From: Parus major
Lineage: Eukaryota > Chordata > Aves > Passeriformes > Paridae
DNA: 64,000 bases
Assembly: GCF_001522545.3 (NCBI RefSeq)
Contig: NC_031783.1
Span: 2,630,472 to 2,694,471, forward strand
Direction of reading: 5' to 3'
Position 1 is the stretch's first letter. Each line of letters opens with the position of its first letter. This document shows positions 42,980 through 57,700 of the stretch, in pieces. The notes beneath the pieces are model-generated. The model saw only the letters and a list, made by a program, of their open reading frames with translations, did no database searches and was not told where the DNA came from. The position numbers were made by a program, and so were the translations under genes.

Positions 42980-45900
42980 ATGGATAACAAGGACTCAGAA
43001 GCTGAGATCCACCCTCTGAAGACTGAGGATGTAAAAGCTCAGGAGAACCATGAAAACTTTGTGGAGAGGAGGATTATCAAGTCCTCGGGGCTGTCCCGGC
43101 TGTCCCGATGGCGCACTGCTGCCTTCTTCATCTCCCTGTTCCTCTGCCTGATCATTGTGTTTGCTTTCTCCTTTATCATTCCCTGCCCAGAGAGGCCAGT
43201 TTCGGAAAGAACATGGTTCCAATACTTCAACAATGCAGGTGAGCTTGCTGCAGCAGAATAAATACTTACCAAGAGTCCTTTTCCTTTCTGTGCCACGGAT
43301 TTGGGTTGTGGGCCTCTATGTAAGCACAACGTGGAGCCAGACCTGCAGGGATGCAGCCCTTGGGAGCCAGAGCTTTGAATACCTGACCTGGATAAGCAAT
43401 GGCCCATCATAATTGGAGTGGCCTTCCAGGAGGTGTTTACAGGATCTAGTGGAGAAATTAGATGCTGCTCTGAAGTGCTAACAAGGTAGCAGGCTGGCCT
43501 AGTTCACAGAAAAAAAAAAAAAGAGATAAAGGGTATCTGGGAATAAACCAGTGTTGAAGCTTGCTCTTTAAAATGTTCCCTTGGAGTTTGAGCTGAGGTT
43601 GGAGGCAATTAGGCATTTTTTCCTCTGCCACTTTGACTTTCTCCCTTTTCCCCATGGCCGACAGGAAGGGGAGAAGAATAATTCCATCTTGTTTATTTAA
43701 TAAATTGTTTTATATTTACTATAGCTATTTTTATTCCGGTTGCTGTAGTTGGCTCTATAGCCTAGGTCCTGCTCCCCAGTGACTCGGCAATCACTTCTGG
43801 GAGAGCTTTTCTTTAATCTTGTGTGCAGTGGGTTGTGCTGGATGTGCTGTAAATGCAGAGATAGTGCTCACAGCAGGGATTGAGCTGCATGAGGTGCTGC
43901 AGACATCCCGGGTTCTCCCACTGTGAGCTCAGGAAAGCTGCTTTTAGCTGATAGAAAGATGGAGTATCTGGGTTTTGTGGGGCTTGGCTGGGGCTTCTTT
44001 ATACTTTGAGAATAGTAACTTCACTCCAAGACCAGAGTTGTTTGTTCAGCATAGTTCAAATTCTGGCTATTCGCCTCTTCAAGAAGACAAATCCTCTGGA
44101 GGATAGCAAATTTTAAAAATTGTTTGGCACTAACTTCCTGTCCTTAGTACTTGTGTACATGGCTTTTTTTAATATAAAAGCCAATTTGTCCTGATGTCCA
44201 GGATGGAGGCAGTGAGTAGGTCTCTAGGAATTTGTGTTTTCCTCCAACTTTGTCTGCTGTGGGCAAAGAAGATCCTCACCAGAGCTTGGCTTGTGTTCTC
44301 TTGCAGTGCCCTACCAGTTCCTTGTTTTAGAAGATGTGAATGAAGACAAAGTACGAGATGTGCTCTTTGCTTTCAAATCCAGCAATGGCAGCAGCAGCTT
44401 CAACATGTCCTGTCTGGATGAAGGTACCCGATTCAAAAACACCTTCTAGTGAGGGCTGTCCTTTCTCTTCTAGTTCCAGTTAATGACTGGGAGAGAAAAC
44501 TGGGTGGGGAGAGGAGCTGGGTGAGTCCCAGCTCCTGGGTGGTGCAGGGTGGCAATGGTGGGTGCAGGGACAGCTCCCTCTGACACCTCTTCTCCCCAGG
44601 GCTGCCGTCTCCCTGTGCCTTCATTGCTGCCATGTCAGGCACGAACGGCAGCGTGCTCTGGGAGAGCCCTGCTGCGAAGGACGTGCAGTGGCTGCAGTGT
44701 GGCATCCAGCAGCTGGGCATGGCAGGGACCCCGGGCTGCCTCGTGGTGGAGAATCCACTGTCCCTTACAGCAGTCGACCTGCAGACAGGTGAGTGCCAGC
44801 AGAGCCCTGCTGCCACACAGGGGATGGATGGGCCACTTGCTGTCCTCACCTGGTGGCCTCCAGGGGGGATGTCAGTGTGACATGACTGGCTGGTACATGA
44901 ACAATGGGCACTGGGTATTTATTATCTTGGAAACCTTGCCAGAGCCACTTGTGTTGAGGAGCTCGTGCTCTCGGCCTCGCTGTTCCAAAGACTGGGCTCT
45001 GGTGGGGGTTTGTGCCAGCCACTGTTTTGTAAGACCAGTGTTCCAGCAGCTTTTGAAACAGGAGGAGCAGTCACTAGCTGTGAATGTTACTTTATACTCT
45101 CCAGGGTGAGACACAAACCTGCACCTGCAACGTTTCCCAGTTATTTGTGTGTGCGTGCCAGGAGTGCCTGCTGTGGCAGGAGGAGTGGGAGTTCTAGGCA
45201 TTTATGATTGTATAGTTGTCAAGGAGAGCTCTCAGGATAAGTGCTTGCCAGTCTGTTTCAGTAGTCTACGCTTCTGCCTAGTTCCTCTGGAAAGGTTTCT
45301 TCCTTTCTAAACTTAGAGGTGGAGAAATTCATCATCATCATCTTGCCTAATGTGGGTGGGGGTAAGGAGTGCCTGTATTACTTTAGGAACAGTGATCATC
45401 TGCTGCACCTTGAACCCTCTTTGCTGGTGAAGCCTAAAATACATTTCCATTTTGGAGGTCACTGTTTCAAAGGTCTAAACAGTACATGTTCTCCCTAGGA
45501 TCCCATCCTTTGTATCTGGTATTGAACCCCTCACACCCTGTTTTCCAAAAATTGGAAAAAAAAAAAACAGCAAGAGGTGCAGCTCTAAGGAACCTGAGGA
45601 AAATCTGGTGTAGCTTTTAATTTCCAGTGTATAGATGGAAGTGTAGATGCACACAGAGCTAGAAAGTTTCTGTACCAACAGAGACATCTTAGGACCATTT
45701 TCCTCATGTGTAGGCTTTAGCACAGGTTATTTTCAGACTATTAATGAAGTAGTTACTTTCAGGTCCAAGTGTAGAAAGCTGGCTGTGGAGCCAAAGGCTT
45801 GTAACTAAAGACAGCCATAAAGGCAAGTATGGAGAGAAGGAACCAGGCTAGGCTACAGGTCACAGCAATACAGCAAAGGAAACATTCCATAGATAACTTG

Positions 45901-48900
45901 AAAGCAAGAGAGAAAAAAATGCATCAGATAGAAAAGTGAATAACCCAGGAGTTTATGTATTTGATGCCTTTTTTGCTATTAAGTAGGTTAAAAATAGTTT
46001 CTGAGCTTAGTTGACTGGGGGTTAGGAGGGCAGAGCAGAATAAAATGTATTTAAATAGGCTAAATGTATTCAAAGAGGCAAAGTCTAGCTTACATCACAG
46101 TGTGCTAAAAACAGTAGCCAGCACAATCTTTAGCTGTTAATGATTCATCATCGTGGAGGATTTGGTGAGATTCCAGGGCTCTCAGGCTGTCTAGCCCCTG
46201 TCAGTAGGAAGATTGAAGGAGAGATAGGCAGATTATCATCTGAATGTGTCTGATGTGGTTTTGATCTTTAAATGCTGATAAAGTTCATGTTTTTTTATCA
46301 GTTGAAGTTGTGTTAAGTCTTCCTTTCTTCATTGCCACAAGAAGTGACCCGAGGCAGGAAGGGAAGTGTAGGAGTGCATGCTCCTGTTTGTGTGGGACAT
46401 CTTAACATTCCTGCATGTTTATCTGACCAGCAAACTGGGACACATAGGAGCTTAAGATTAACTGTTCCAGGTCAAAGCAGAAGTCTTTGTAGCTGTGTAT
46501 TATTCCATCTCTGCCATAGCCCAAGGCAGAGTCTCAAGGAAGAAGACAAGAGTAAGAGTTTTGTTACACCTTCTCTCTTTACCTGATCCTCCAGCAGCCT
46601 GAACTGTGAGCCCTGTGGGTGGTTCTGGTCTCCTGAGGGATTTGGCAGAAAGGGCACCATGATGATCAGAAGATGGAACTGCATCTATGTGAGAAACCAC
46701 TAAAATAAATAAACCAGAACTCCAACCTGGAGAACGTCTGACAGGGAGAAAAGTCTCTGTGTCCTCTGTGTCTTCTTGAAATGAGAGTCTTTGGAGTTCT
46801 GATTTTATTATTCCTTCCAGACCAAAAAAATCCAACCCTTTCACCCAGGTTAGATTTGCAGTCTAGGCACTTGTCTGATTTCCATCTTGGCTCCTCGTGC
46901 CGTGCTGGTGCCGTGACCCCGGGCTCTGAGGAAGTGCCGCGGCACTGCAGATGTCAGACACGACAGCCCCATCTCCTGCTGATGGAGCAGGAGAGGGCTG
47001 GGTTAGAGCATGGAAAACTTCTCAAGTGCTTGGGGTTGAATCCAGCTCAGTGTCACTTGTTTCTCGTAACTCAGACTGTTATTTTAAGAGAATAAGATAT
47101 TTTCTCCCAAACTTTGTCTTCTGTCTAACCACCACCAATTCGAGCCTTTGCACTGACAAGTGAATTTCATTATCCTGGTCTTACTCTTGTACCTTTGGAC
47201 AGTCCTGAAGCTAGAATGTGGTAATTTAAAACTTCTCTTCTTCCTCTGCCTGCTTCTTTTCTTTGAGGGCAAAATTCTTTGCCTTCCCATGATTTCCTAA
47301 GGAAACTAGGAAATCTGCTCTCTTCACTTCACATCTGTTGTCATAGTAACAAATCCAAGTGGTTTTTTCAGCGTTGCAGTAAAAGCTTTGGAGCAATCCT
47401 ACTAGAAATACAGCCTGCCTTAAATTATTGCAGACAGCATCAAGTAGTAATTCCTTGGCTTTCAGTCCAGCTGCCTTCCTAACAAAGAACAGATGATTAC
47501 TTTGCATTCCTGAAATGATAATTGCTGTGTGTGATGCTGGGTAAAAGGGAGGGTAAACATTTGCCCTAGGAGCACCTAATCAGACACTGAAGTGTTCATT
47601 AGAAAGAAAACCCCCCCCAGCAGGGTCCTCCCTTCCAGATTCCACTGCAAATTGCACTGGGCAGTGACTGGAAAGTGGCCCACAGCCTTGGACAGTGGAT
47701 GGATAGAGCCACTCAACTGGTCTGGAGCTGTTGAAGAGAAACCCACGCAGCCACCCCCCAGTTTTTTAAAAAGCAAAGCTTTGATACCTCAATTTACAAA
47801 CAAGTTTGGGCTGTGTGTGTTCTTCAGACAAGGGAGAGGTGGGATGTGGCCTGAGTTGTGGCTGGTCATGTCAGTGGGGAAACATCTGCAGGAATATCTG
47901 CAGGAGACAAGTTGCAGCAAAGAAGGTTCTGCCAGGAGTTGCAGCAACACTGGTCAGAATTCAGGTGCTTTATGGTCTCAAAATGTCTGCAGATTTAAGT
48001 GCACAGCAGCAGGGATTTGGATCACAACAAAGGATTCTCCATGCCATGAACATGCTGGGAAGCTTGTTAACCAAAGGCACGAGGGAAGCAAGCTGTTCTT
48101 TGTGCCAGGGTGTTTGGGTGCATTCCTGCAGGCAGCTAGGATTGCTTTCCAATGTAAGATGAAATTGTGGGTGCTGGGATTCATTGGGAATGCAGAAAGG
48201 CAAGGAGGTACCCCATGATGAGCATAAGTGTGGCTGGTTTGTGGTGCTGATGTGCTGGAACAGGAGCATTAATACCCTTTCAACCTAAGATGCCTTTTAA
48301 TGACTGTTTCCCACTGTTTTCCAGGGGCAGTTCTATGGAGGCAGTCCAGTGACTTTGGAGCTAATTATACTGTGCTGACTCCTTTGTCAGTGATTCCAGA
48401 TATGGATAATGATGGAGTTGAGGACCTGATAATGTTTATTACTAAAGGAGGCCAGGTATGTCGTCCTGAAGCTCTGATAACCTGTGGCTGCCACAGGGGA
48501 TGGCAGGAATGCTGTTTATTTCTACCTTCTAATCTCAGAGGAAGTGTCCAGAGGCCTCTGGTTTCTGTGGGTTTGGGATGGGTTCTTTCCCACCCTCCAG
48601 AGATGTGCTCCCAGATCAGCACAAGTGTTTTATGATTTTAAAAAACAAAATAAATCAAAGAGCTGGGCAGTAATCCCTTCCCCCTTCTCAGTGTGCTGTC
48701 CTCACTGCATGTTCCTGTGCTGTCTGGGGATTGAGCTGGGGCAAGATGAGCTTGCAGTTTCCTGCTTCTTTGCTTAGAGAAGTGGAAGTGAACAAACCCT
48801 GACAGCTTTGGCTCTTAGATCAAAGCACAGCTGACAGTCAGTGCTTTTGTACCAGCACTGCTCTTTTCTGATCCCTTCCCTCTCTCTGCCTGTGGTCTGC

Positions 48901-51900
48901 TTTGCACTGCTCTTGCAGTGTCACTGTGCTGGTTAATTCTGATCTGAGTTCATTTAGTGAAACAGCTGCTGGTTGTATTATCTCCTTCCAAATATTGCTG
49001 AGAGGGGGAAAGTCATGTAGCTAGAACAGGTTTTCTGCTGAAGCATCTACATCCCTGATGGAGTGGCACAACATTGTCTGCATGCCCAGTCTGTCCTGTT
49101 CAAAGCACACAAGCTGCAGCTCCCTGTGGGTCTGATGGGACCAGTGGGAGCCCCATGTCCTCATACCAGAGTTATGAAATCATTAAGGTTGGAACAGACC
49201 TCTGAGATCATCAAGTCCAACCTGTGACTGATCCCCATCTTGTCACTCAGCCCAGAGCACTGAGTGCCACGTCCAGGCTTTCCTTGAACACCTCCCACAA
49301 TGGTGACTCCACCACCTTGCTGGGCTGCCTCTTCCAATGCTAAACAACCCTTTCTGGGAAGAAATTCCTCCTGATGTTCAACCTGAACCTCTCCTGGCTC
49401 AGCTTGAGGCCATTTTCCCTTGTCCTGTCCCTGTTCCCTGGGAGCAGAGCCTGACCCCCACCTGGCTGCCCCTCCTGTCAGGGAGTTACAGAGAGTGAGG
49501 AGGTCCCCACTGAGTCTCCTTTTCTCCAGGCTGAGCCCCCCAGGCTCCCTCAGTTCCATCTCACAGGACATGTGCTCCAGACCCTTCCCCAGCTCTGTTC
49601 CCTTTCCTGGACCTGCTCCAGCACCTCAGTGTCCTTTTGGAATTGAGGGGCCCAGAACTGGACACAGCAGTCAGGGTGTGGCCTCACCAACACCCAGTAC
49701 AAGGGCAGAAACACTTCCTTGGCCCTGCAGGCCACCCTATGGCAGGTACAAGCCAGGTGCCATTGGCCTTCTTGGCCAATGTCCTTCATAAGAAAATAGG
49801 GTTTTGCTGTCCAAGGCATTGTTGTTGCCAGAGGCATCAGAAATTCTATCTTCTCCACCTCCTCCAGTTCTCTCTGTTTCCTTTCCTCCTTGCTTTTGCT
49901 ATCCCAGTTATCTCAAGACTTTTGTTTTTTTTTTTTTAATCTTAGGCAGCCAAGAAAAGTTTGAATGTAGCCTCTGTTCTGCAGGACTGCCTTTTGATCT
50001 GTTTTCCATTTAAGCTCTCTTGCTATCTTGGTATGAAATCCCTTCCTCCCTCTGGATTTGGCAAGCACTCTGCCAACTTAAGGAAAAGTATGTTCTCTTT
50101 TGAGAAATCACGCAAATGTAGGAGCTGGAGTGGAGCTCTGCAGCTTGGAAAGGGCTGGTCAGAAGGGAGATTCAGCACTCAAGCAGAGGAGCTTTGTTGC
50201 TATCAAGGGCTGCAGTTGAAAGGGCAGAGCTGTGAGCAGTCTGTGGAAGGGTCTGTATGTGCTGAGGGTTACATGGCAGCGTTTCCAGAGAGTCCATTGA
50301 CCCCTACCTGCTGCAAGCTTCAGCACAAACACATCCCAGAAAATGTGCCAGTTTTCAGGATGTGTGTCCTGTGGCAGCACAGAGGGATTGGCAGTGCAGC
50401 AAGGAAAATGTTGTGTTTTCTCTCTCCCTGTGTAAATACCCCTGGCTGTCACTGTCCCAGGGCAGCCACTGGACCAGTGCTTGCCAGTAAAGGTGCAGCT
50501 GATCTGCCAGAGCTGGTATGTGTCTCCTCCCAGTGCAGGAGGCTGGGAATAGCTGGTGGATGCGTTGCTTTCCCTCTCCAGTTGTGTTCTCATTTTCCCC
50601 AGCAAACTTTATCCCTTTTTCACCTGCCAGATTTGCTTTGGGAACAGCAGATTTCCTTCTCTTTCCCAGTCCCTCCCTCTCAAGACAGAGGGAAGGGTTC
50701 CTGCCTGACTCAGCATCTCTGATGGATGCTGTTTCTCTTGGTCAGGTGTTTCACTTTTCCCTAAAGTCCATTGCACTCCCCAGACTCTGACTGTTGCTCA
50801 GATACTTAAATCTGATCATGACTTTAACATTTATTCTCCTGGGTGAAATGTTTTTAGTGGATTTTGTTACTCTGCATAAAGAATAGAAAGAAACCTATCA
50901 GCTCTTTCATTTTCTTGGACTCACATGACCCTAAGGAGGAGTAGATTAAGGCACTTAAAATATTTAGCAGAGCTACCATGTGAAGCCAAAAGTTTCCCAT
51001 GTTCATATGCTGCATTGTTACTGACATTAGGTCATCTCCATCTTAGGCTTGAATGGATCTTTGCTGTCCTTACAGAGCTGGGGCTGCTGTTCCACAGTCA
51101 CAGTCTGTAAGGAGGATGGGTGACAGAAGTAGCAAATTCTCAGAGCAGGTGGCTCTGCTGGAAGTGTTTTTCAAACTTAGAGAAGAATTCAGAGCAAAGG
51201 TGTCACCTAACTTATGCCTGCTCCTCCAAAACCAGGGAGAGACTTTCCATCCAAGCCTGTGCTGCTCCCATTCAGTTTAACCTTGTTGGTATTTGTCTTT
51301 AATCCCTTCCCTGGGTAGGTGAAGACCTTCATCCATTCAGGAAAAACTGGCCAGCAGATTGGCTCCACTGGCAGCCTGAGCGTGGATGGCAACGCTCGCT
51401 ACATCAGACTGCACCTGCACTCCTCCTCCTACTTCCTTTTCTACACAGGTACAGCTCTGCTTGGGAATTCAGTCTGAAAGACTGGTTGTAACTGAGATCA
51501 GGATTAGTAAACATCTGAGAGTGTGTTTTGCATTCTTACAAGCTGTGTGGAGTTTTCACCTAGTCAAAGAGCTGTTCAGGGCCAAGAGGGGGGGGAGCTT
51601 CTGTTTAAACTGCAGTTTGTTATGTACTGTAGTGATTTTATTTAACAAATGTCAAGCATGTAAGGATTAGGCAGTCATTTATAGCAAATGATTACTGTGG
51701 AACACTTGGATTATGAACAGATAAAATGTTAAAAGCATTCAATAGCAGGCTTGAGTCTCAAAATACCACTACAACTCTATGATGCAAGCCCTAAAAATAT
51801 AGCTGATCTGACAGATCTGGAAAATCATAGAGTTCAGAGCAAGGGCAAGATAACTTATCTGTCTCATTCTTGCTTTTTAAATTTTTTTTCTTTTTGCACA

Positions 51901-54725
51901 GAGAACTCTCTGTATGCATATTCCCTGCAAGATCTGTGCAGTGCAGCACTTGGGATGGAAGTTAAGCTTCCCAACTTCCAGCCGGATCCTTACTGGGAGA
52001 AGCACATTGACCATACCACACACCGCGCATCCCTTCTCAGGTGTGAGGTTATGTCTTGGAGGCTGGTGAAATGGAGGGTGCTGGTGTTCCTGTCAGGATG
52101 ACCTGGTGGGACTCTGTTCTCTCCTGGCTATGTGGCTTTTGGACTTGGGAGCACATCCAAAGCTCAGGAAAAGGGTTGGTGTTGATGGCATCATCCGGGG
52201 TTCACAGGAAAGCAGAGAAAGCATGTTGGAGTTTCCTATTTGGATTTACTGTGCAGGGAGAGAACTCCAAACCTCACCCATGGGTAAACCACCCACAGTC
52301 TAAAAAGTTTAATAATTTCTCTGTCCTTGTTCAGATTTAGAGACATTCACTACCTGGCAAAAGTTCCTGAGCACTCAAAGGACAGCATCTTGGTGGTGGA
52401 CTCAGAGATGGCTACACTGATCAACACAAAAGATCTCCGCACTGTCTGGACCCTCAACGTGTCCCGTGCTTTGAGGTAGTGTTCTCAGTGTGGGCTAGAT
52501 GTGGCATTTCCAGGTTCCCAGCAACAGCAGTGTCCTGACAGATGCAGTTTTTTATTTTTTTTTTTTGCCTGGGTCATATCTTGATCTTGTTTATTGTGTT
52601 CTGTCCCCTCAAGTACTGGGAGCTGCTTCAGGATGGAGGAGCTCAGAGCTTTGATTCCTCATGCCTGCTGTGATGTGGCTGGGCTCAGATTTGGGGTAGT
52701 ACCAGGCCAACCCAATGTTGTGGCAGTAAAGTCTCTTACCAGGGCAGTTGTGGGAGGATAGCGGCAGCTGGGAAAGCAAAGTATGCCCAGCCATGAGGGT
52801 GGATTCAGATCTGTCCCTGCTCTTTCTCTCCCTCAGGGAGCCACTGTCTGGTTACTACAAACCTGATGTCCACAGTATTGTCCTGGAGAGTGAAATTGGA
52901 CCCAACAGGAAGAAGGTTTGAAATATCTTCCTTTTAACTTCCCATTTCTCAGTATGTCACAGCTCAAGCAGGAATTGATTCAAGGGCAGTTGGTGGGATG
53001 TGTTCCCTCTGGCTGATTTTAGGAAGCTTTAAGCTGTAAAAGGATCTCTTTCAACAGGTTATTGAAGCCAGCTCAGGCACTTTAATTCTCTTCTCAGCAA
53101 GAGGCTTCAATGACAGAACTTTGAACCCCTTGAAGTAGCTGCAGAACTTGTGATTTTACTCTAATGTGGCCAACTGCAGGTCTCACAGCTCTGTGATGCT
53201 CTGCTTCAAGTATTTCCTCATCTTCCCATGTGTCACATACTTGTTCCCATAGACAGTGTGAGGAAAGACAGCTGACCTGACTTCTCCCTCATGGCTTGTT
53301 AGATGCCTTTGTCATGAGTTCCTTTTCCTTCTTCCCTGCTAGGTTATGATTGTTGAGAGTGGATCTGGAGCAGTCCAGTGGGAGCTGGAGCTGAACTCAG
53401 GAGCAGAGGGCCCTGGCCCAGCCACGCTTCCCACTGCGGATCACCGCTCTGCCTTCCTCTTGTGGGGAGACTACCAGCAGCCAGGCAATGAGACAGTGAG
53501 TGCTGCTGCTGAGGGCTGCTTTTCTTCTCCAGGCTTTGTGCCAGAATTGGGTGGAGTTACCCCTTCTCACAGTGTTGATATTCCCATCTCTCAGTGCCAC
53601 TGACACTGCAGCCTCATGCACTGGGTGTGGGTTCGGTGTGCTGTGTCCCTGCAGGAGGTGGTGGCACTGGCAGCTTTTGTCATTTTCAGCCTGAGCCTCA
53701 GAAAATTGTGGCTCTGTGAGCAAAGTCACTGCCCTGCCTTGGTGTGGCACTGTAGGTGAGCTGTGAGGCTTCTGGCCTGCTGCCTCTGGAGCTGCTGCTG
53801 TTTCCCTGGGAGCCTCCCATGGCAGCATTGCATGCAGTGATCTCTGTGGCCACATGAATGTCCTCTGTGCCCCAGGCAGCCTCTGGCAGCCTCAGTGCAC
53901 AGCTCAGCTGCTTGCAGAGCCCTTGGGGCAGTGGCAGGCAGCACTGGTGACAGTTTGTGTCTCAGAGGCTGCTGAAGCACCAGCTGAGCTTCCTCCACTT
54001 TCCTTGCTCACTCTGCCAGCCCTGAGGCAAAAATCTGTCCCCTGCCTGCAGCAGACAGGCCAGCTATTTGCAGGAAGCTCGGGGTGGGAAGGAGAGCAGT
54101 AAGCAAAATCCCAGCACTAGTCTTAATGGCATCGGTCAGGATGAGCTGGGCTGACAAGTGTCTGGCTGGGTGTATCCTGTCCAGTGTGAGCAGTAGCTGA
54201 GGCTGGTGCTGGTGTTGTCTCTGGGATAACGTGTGAGTGTGTGTCCTGGTTTGTCCTGTTGGTTGCAGAGACACAGAGCTCCTCTCTCAAAGCTGTACCT
54301 TTTCCATCCTTCCTACACTCACGTCCTGTTGGAGCTCCGTGACAGCACAGACCAGATCATTGCGTTCACTGGTAAGTCCTCTCCTTCCAGCCCTCCAGTG
54401 AGGAGCTGCAGGAGGACTCTGGTCCCTCCTGGTCCCTGTGGGTGGTGTTGGGTCTGGTGGCCAGTACAGGCACAGAAGGCTTAGGTTGGGTTTCCATGTG
54501 CTCCGTGTTGCAGCGGCGCTGTTCGAGCGGAGCCATCACGCCTGCTACGTGCTGCTGCGGGGCCCCCAGCCTGGCAAGGGGCCAGGCCTCGTGTCCCTGA
54601 TGAAGAGGAAGCTGAAGGAGGATGTCTTGGTGAGCAAGGTGATCTGGCTGCGCCACATGGACGGGGACAATGAGCAGCACATCCGGGACCGCCTCTACAG
54701 GATGCGATTCCAGAGCCGAGATTGA
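42980..54725 (+). CDS. FAM234A: FAM234A (ITFG3), single-pass membrane protein
   Basis: Spliced from 11 coding exons: 42980-43238, 44307-44423, 44600-44788, 48325-48455, 51319-51448, 51902-52040, 52335-52475, 52837-52915, 53343-53495, 54269-54371, 54514-54725 (TGA). The product is 550 residues against 552 in human, with matching blocks throughout (ADHRSAF, RHRAPLSKLYLFHP, RDRLYRMRFQS). It is a type II protein: acidic cytoplasmic N-terminus (1-45), one transmembrane segment (about 46-67) and a large lumenal/extracellular part. The ectodomain has FG-GAP/integrin-like repeats, seen in PDMDNDGVEDLI, and potential N-glycosylation sites (NGS, NMS, NGS, NYT, NVS, NET). Its molecular function is not established; human variants associate with red-cell traits. 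The start ATG is the first in the exon in frame with the conserved acidic N-terminus; 44 bases of 5' UTR precede it in the same exon. Confidence 0.96.
44789..48324 (+). other. FAM234A: FAM234A large intron after coding exon 3
   Basis: About 3.5 kb, AT-rich, with short A-tracts (45556-45567). I see no RNA gene, exon or clear transposon. Confidence 0.7.
48456..51318 (+). other. FAM234A: FAM234A intron after coding exon 4, holding a long CR1
   Basis: About 2.9 kb. Its middle is a ~620-bp antisense CR1 copy (49163-49786) followed by a T-tract (49922-49938). Nothing else is recognised. Confidence 0.75.
49163..49786 (-). repeat. Long CR1 LINE copy, antisense
   Basis: About 620 bp from TTATGAAATCATTAAGGTTG through GACCTCTGAGATCATCAAG, TTCCTCCTGATGTTCAACC and CCAGGCTGAGCCCCCCAGG to the end of ORF2. 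Read on the - strand it still encodes fragments of the reverse-transcriptase C-terminus (LEKRRL followed by GDL), with stops. It is the longest transposon copy in the window. Confidence 0.92.
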
Positions 54726-57700
54726 ACTTGCCGAGGAGTGGGAAGAGGCTGTCTCTGCTCTGCAGCCGTGCTCTCAACAAGCCCAGAGCCTGGATTCCGA
54801 TGGGAAGCTGCTTTTCTTGATCCACAGAACCAAAGTGTGGTTGGCAGGGAAGCACCCCCAGTGTCTAGGGACCTGCAGGCTGTGGGGGCAGCTGCCAGAG
54901 CATCCGTCCTCAGAGCTGCTGGGACTTCAGTGCTTGGCCACCACTGAAGTGTCATCAGCTCAGGGAGGAGGGCTTTCTCCTCCCTCCCTCTGTGCCCACA
55001 GAACTGTGCTGACTCAGGAGTGTGTCTGGAGGAAAACATGTACTTGCTGAGATGCTGGAGTTGATGATTTCTGGGATGTCTGAGAAGTGGAGTTGGATGT
55101 CTGAGAAATGGAGTTCGCTGTGTGGTGTTAGATTTCCCTTGTGAGTCAGCTCTCCTGGCTGGGGAGAGGTGCTTGGCTGCAGGTTGATATGCAATTACCC
55201 TCTCCTGCATTTGGGCCCTGCTTCAGTAGTGGTGGGAGGTGTGTGGTGACCCCAGCCATGGCTGTGGTGTGTCTGGTGTCACTTGGGCCAGCAAAGCACA
55301 GGTTAAAGTGTCATTCTACCTAGCAAATGGCTTTTTCTCCCAGGAACAGCTCCATGTGTCCCACTTCACAGTCACCAGATTACCTGTGTCCTCTGCTGCT
55401 TCCTTCCCAGCCAGGCTGTGCAGTGTTGGTGGGAGCTCATCCTCTCACCTCATCCATCAGTGTTCCTTCCTCCCCTCAGTCTGCTTACAGGTGGTGAGAG
55501 ATCCCCCCTGAGCTCAGGCTGGCTGCTCTCTGGAGGTACCACCACCACCTCTCCAGATTTAAGGAACCAGAGGATCTGGCTTGAGTAGAATTGCACTTTA
55601 ACCTTTCCTGGAAGCTGGGATTGCTGCTCTGGGAAGCCCTGTACCCAAGTGACAGTGCCAGCACCCTGCTCATTCAGCCTTGCAGCTGCTGAGGAGCCTT
55701 CTCCAAGCACTGTCCCTGCTGCCAGGAGAAGGGCAGGAGCTCTGTGCTGCCTCCCTGCCCTTGGAATTGAGGAGGTGCTGGGTGAGGATCCTCGAGCACT
55801 GTTCTCTCTGCCCAGCCTGGTATCCCAAGGGGATGGCACAGGCTGCTGTGTGGGTATGACATGTTTCTCCTGGAGATCCGTGTAGCACTGTGAGGTGTTT
55901 GCTCTGCCCTGTCCTGATGGGTGCCAATGCAGGCTGTAGAAACAAGGTGCAGAGCCTTGAAAACAGATTTTCAAACCTGAAAAGAGGTTTGAAAAAGACA
56001 GGTGTCTGCTAAGGCAGAAACCTCCCATGAAATAAATAAAAATACAAACCTCCCCCCCCCTCCGAATTATTATAATCTTGAAATCAAGATGCTTTCAGGC
56101 AAAGATAAAGGAATGGGAATAACAGTTCTTTATGAAGGAAATTAAAATAAAAATGCAGTAGTACAAGAAAAGAAAACCAAGAAAAAACAACCCACAGACA
56201 GAGTCAGAATACAGCCTGACACCCTGTTGGTCAGGGTGTTGGTAGCAATCCAGTTAAATGGTGGCTGCAGTCCTCCTGGAGTGACAGATGTGGTTCTGTT
56301 GAAGCAATGATCCTGTAGAATGGCATAGTTTTCCTCTGAAGGTCTGGAGGTGTAGATGGGTCTGCTCTTTTCTCTGGGAATCCAGTGGGGAAAGGCTGCT
56401 GTGGTGTTAAAAGGCTCCAATTATATCCAGGTAGGAATGCTTGGCTCCTCCCCTGTGTGGAGCATCTCACGATGGGATGGTGGAATTTTATCAGTCCTGC
56501 AGTGAGAATGAATGGCTCATGAACAGAAGATATCCCCCTGGAGGGAGGATGGGTTGTAGAAAAGATAAAGAACACTGCCCCACCTGGTTTTAACAGGTGG
56601 GAATAGAATACACACTTCTGGTTACATCTTGCATTGCAACCCAAGACAAACAGTTTGTCCTGAAAATAAAAATAGGCCTAAAAATAACCTCGAGTGCTGG
56701 AGGGGGTTTGGCCAGTGCCTCCCTCCCTTGCTGAGTCTGAATTTGGGGGATGTGCAGAAACACTGTAGGATGGGAATGTGCATCAGGCATCAGCTCTTCC
56801 CTTCAGCCACTGCTGAGCCCGAATGTGCCACTGGGCAGCTGCTGTCAGGAGCTCATTCCACAGCCCCAGCCCTCCCAGGCTGACAGCACAGGGAGCTGGG
56901 CTGCCTGGACACCTGCTTCCAGCTGGCCAGTGGCTACTTGAGGGTGCCCTATCTCCCTCTGCCCCATGGCCATATCCCAGGCAGCCAGTCCTGGGGTGTC
57001 CCGGCTGTGCAGGGAGCCAGGGATGCTCTCTGCAGAGTGCTCCACACCCTTCAAAGCACCCTGGGATCAAAGTGGTGGGGCTGCCCCTCTGCCTCTCTTC
57101 CCAGCTGTTTTCTGAGAGAGTTCAGCAGTGCAGGGAGGCTCCCCAGCCATGTCCCCCAGCTTGGGTTTCCTCTTTGCTCAGCACCTGAGGCCCGACAGCC
57201 CCCCGGGTCTCTGTGCCAGTGTTGCAGCCATAAGAGGGCTGGATTGAGGCTGCCCTCAGCCAGCTGGGGCAGGGCACAGGGCAGGGGACCCCCAGGCTTG
57301 CACTGCAGTCCAGCTTGAGTGCTGGATGTGGATTGTTTCCTGCTGAGATTCCCCTGGCTGGGAGCAAGGTGCCTGAGCTGTATTCTCACCGCACTCTTCC
57401 CTCCTCAGATCCCTACCCAGACTTGACCTTCCCATAGGCAAACTGAATGTTCCTTGAGGAGAGCTGGATTTTCAGCTTTGGGAAGCTTTTCTGGCTTTAA
57501 GTTGTCCAGTAATGTTTCTGGACAGTTTGGAAATGCAGATTTCACCGTGGCAGCTCAATTAAATGCATCAGTGCCAAACCAGCACCTTCTTAACAAAACC
57601 AGTCTGTTTTCCAGCTTATTTCCTGTGTAATTGTTTTTTTGCAGTATTTAATGAATGACTTTGTGCCTTGATTCAATAACTCAGCTGGGTGGCAATGGCT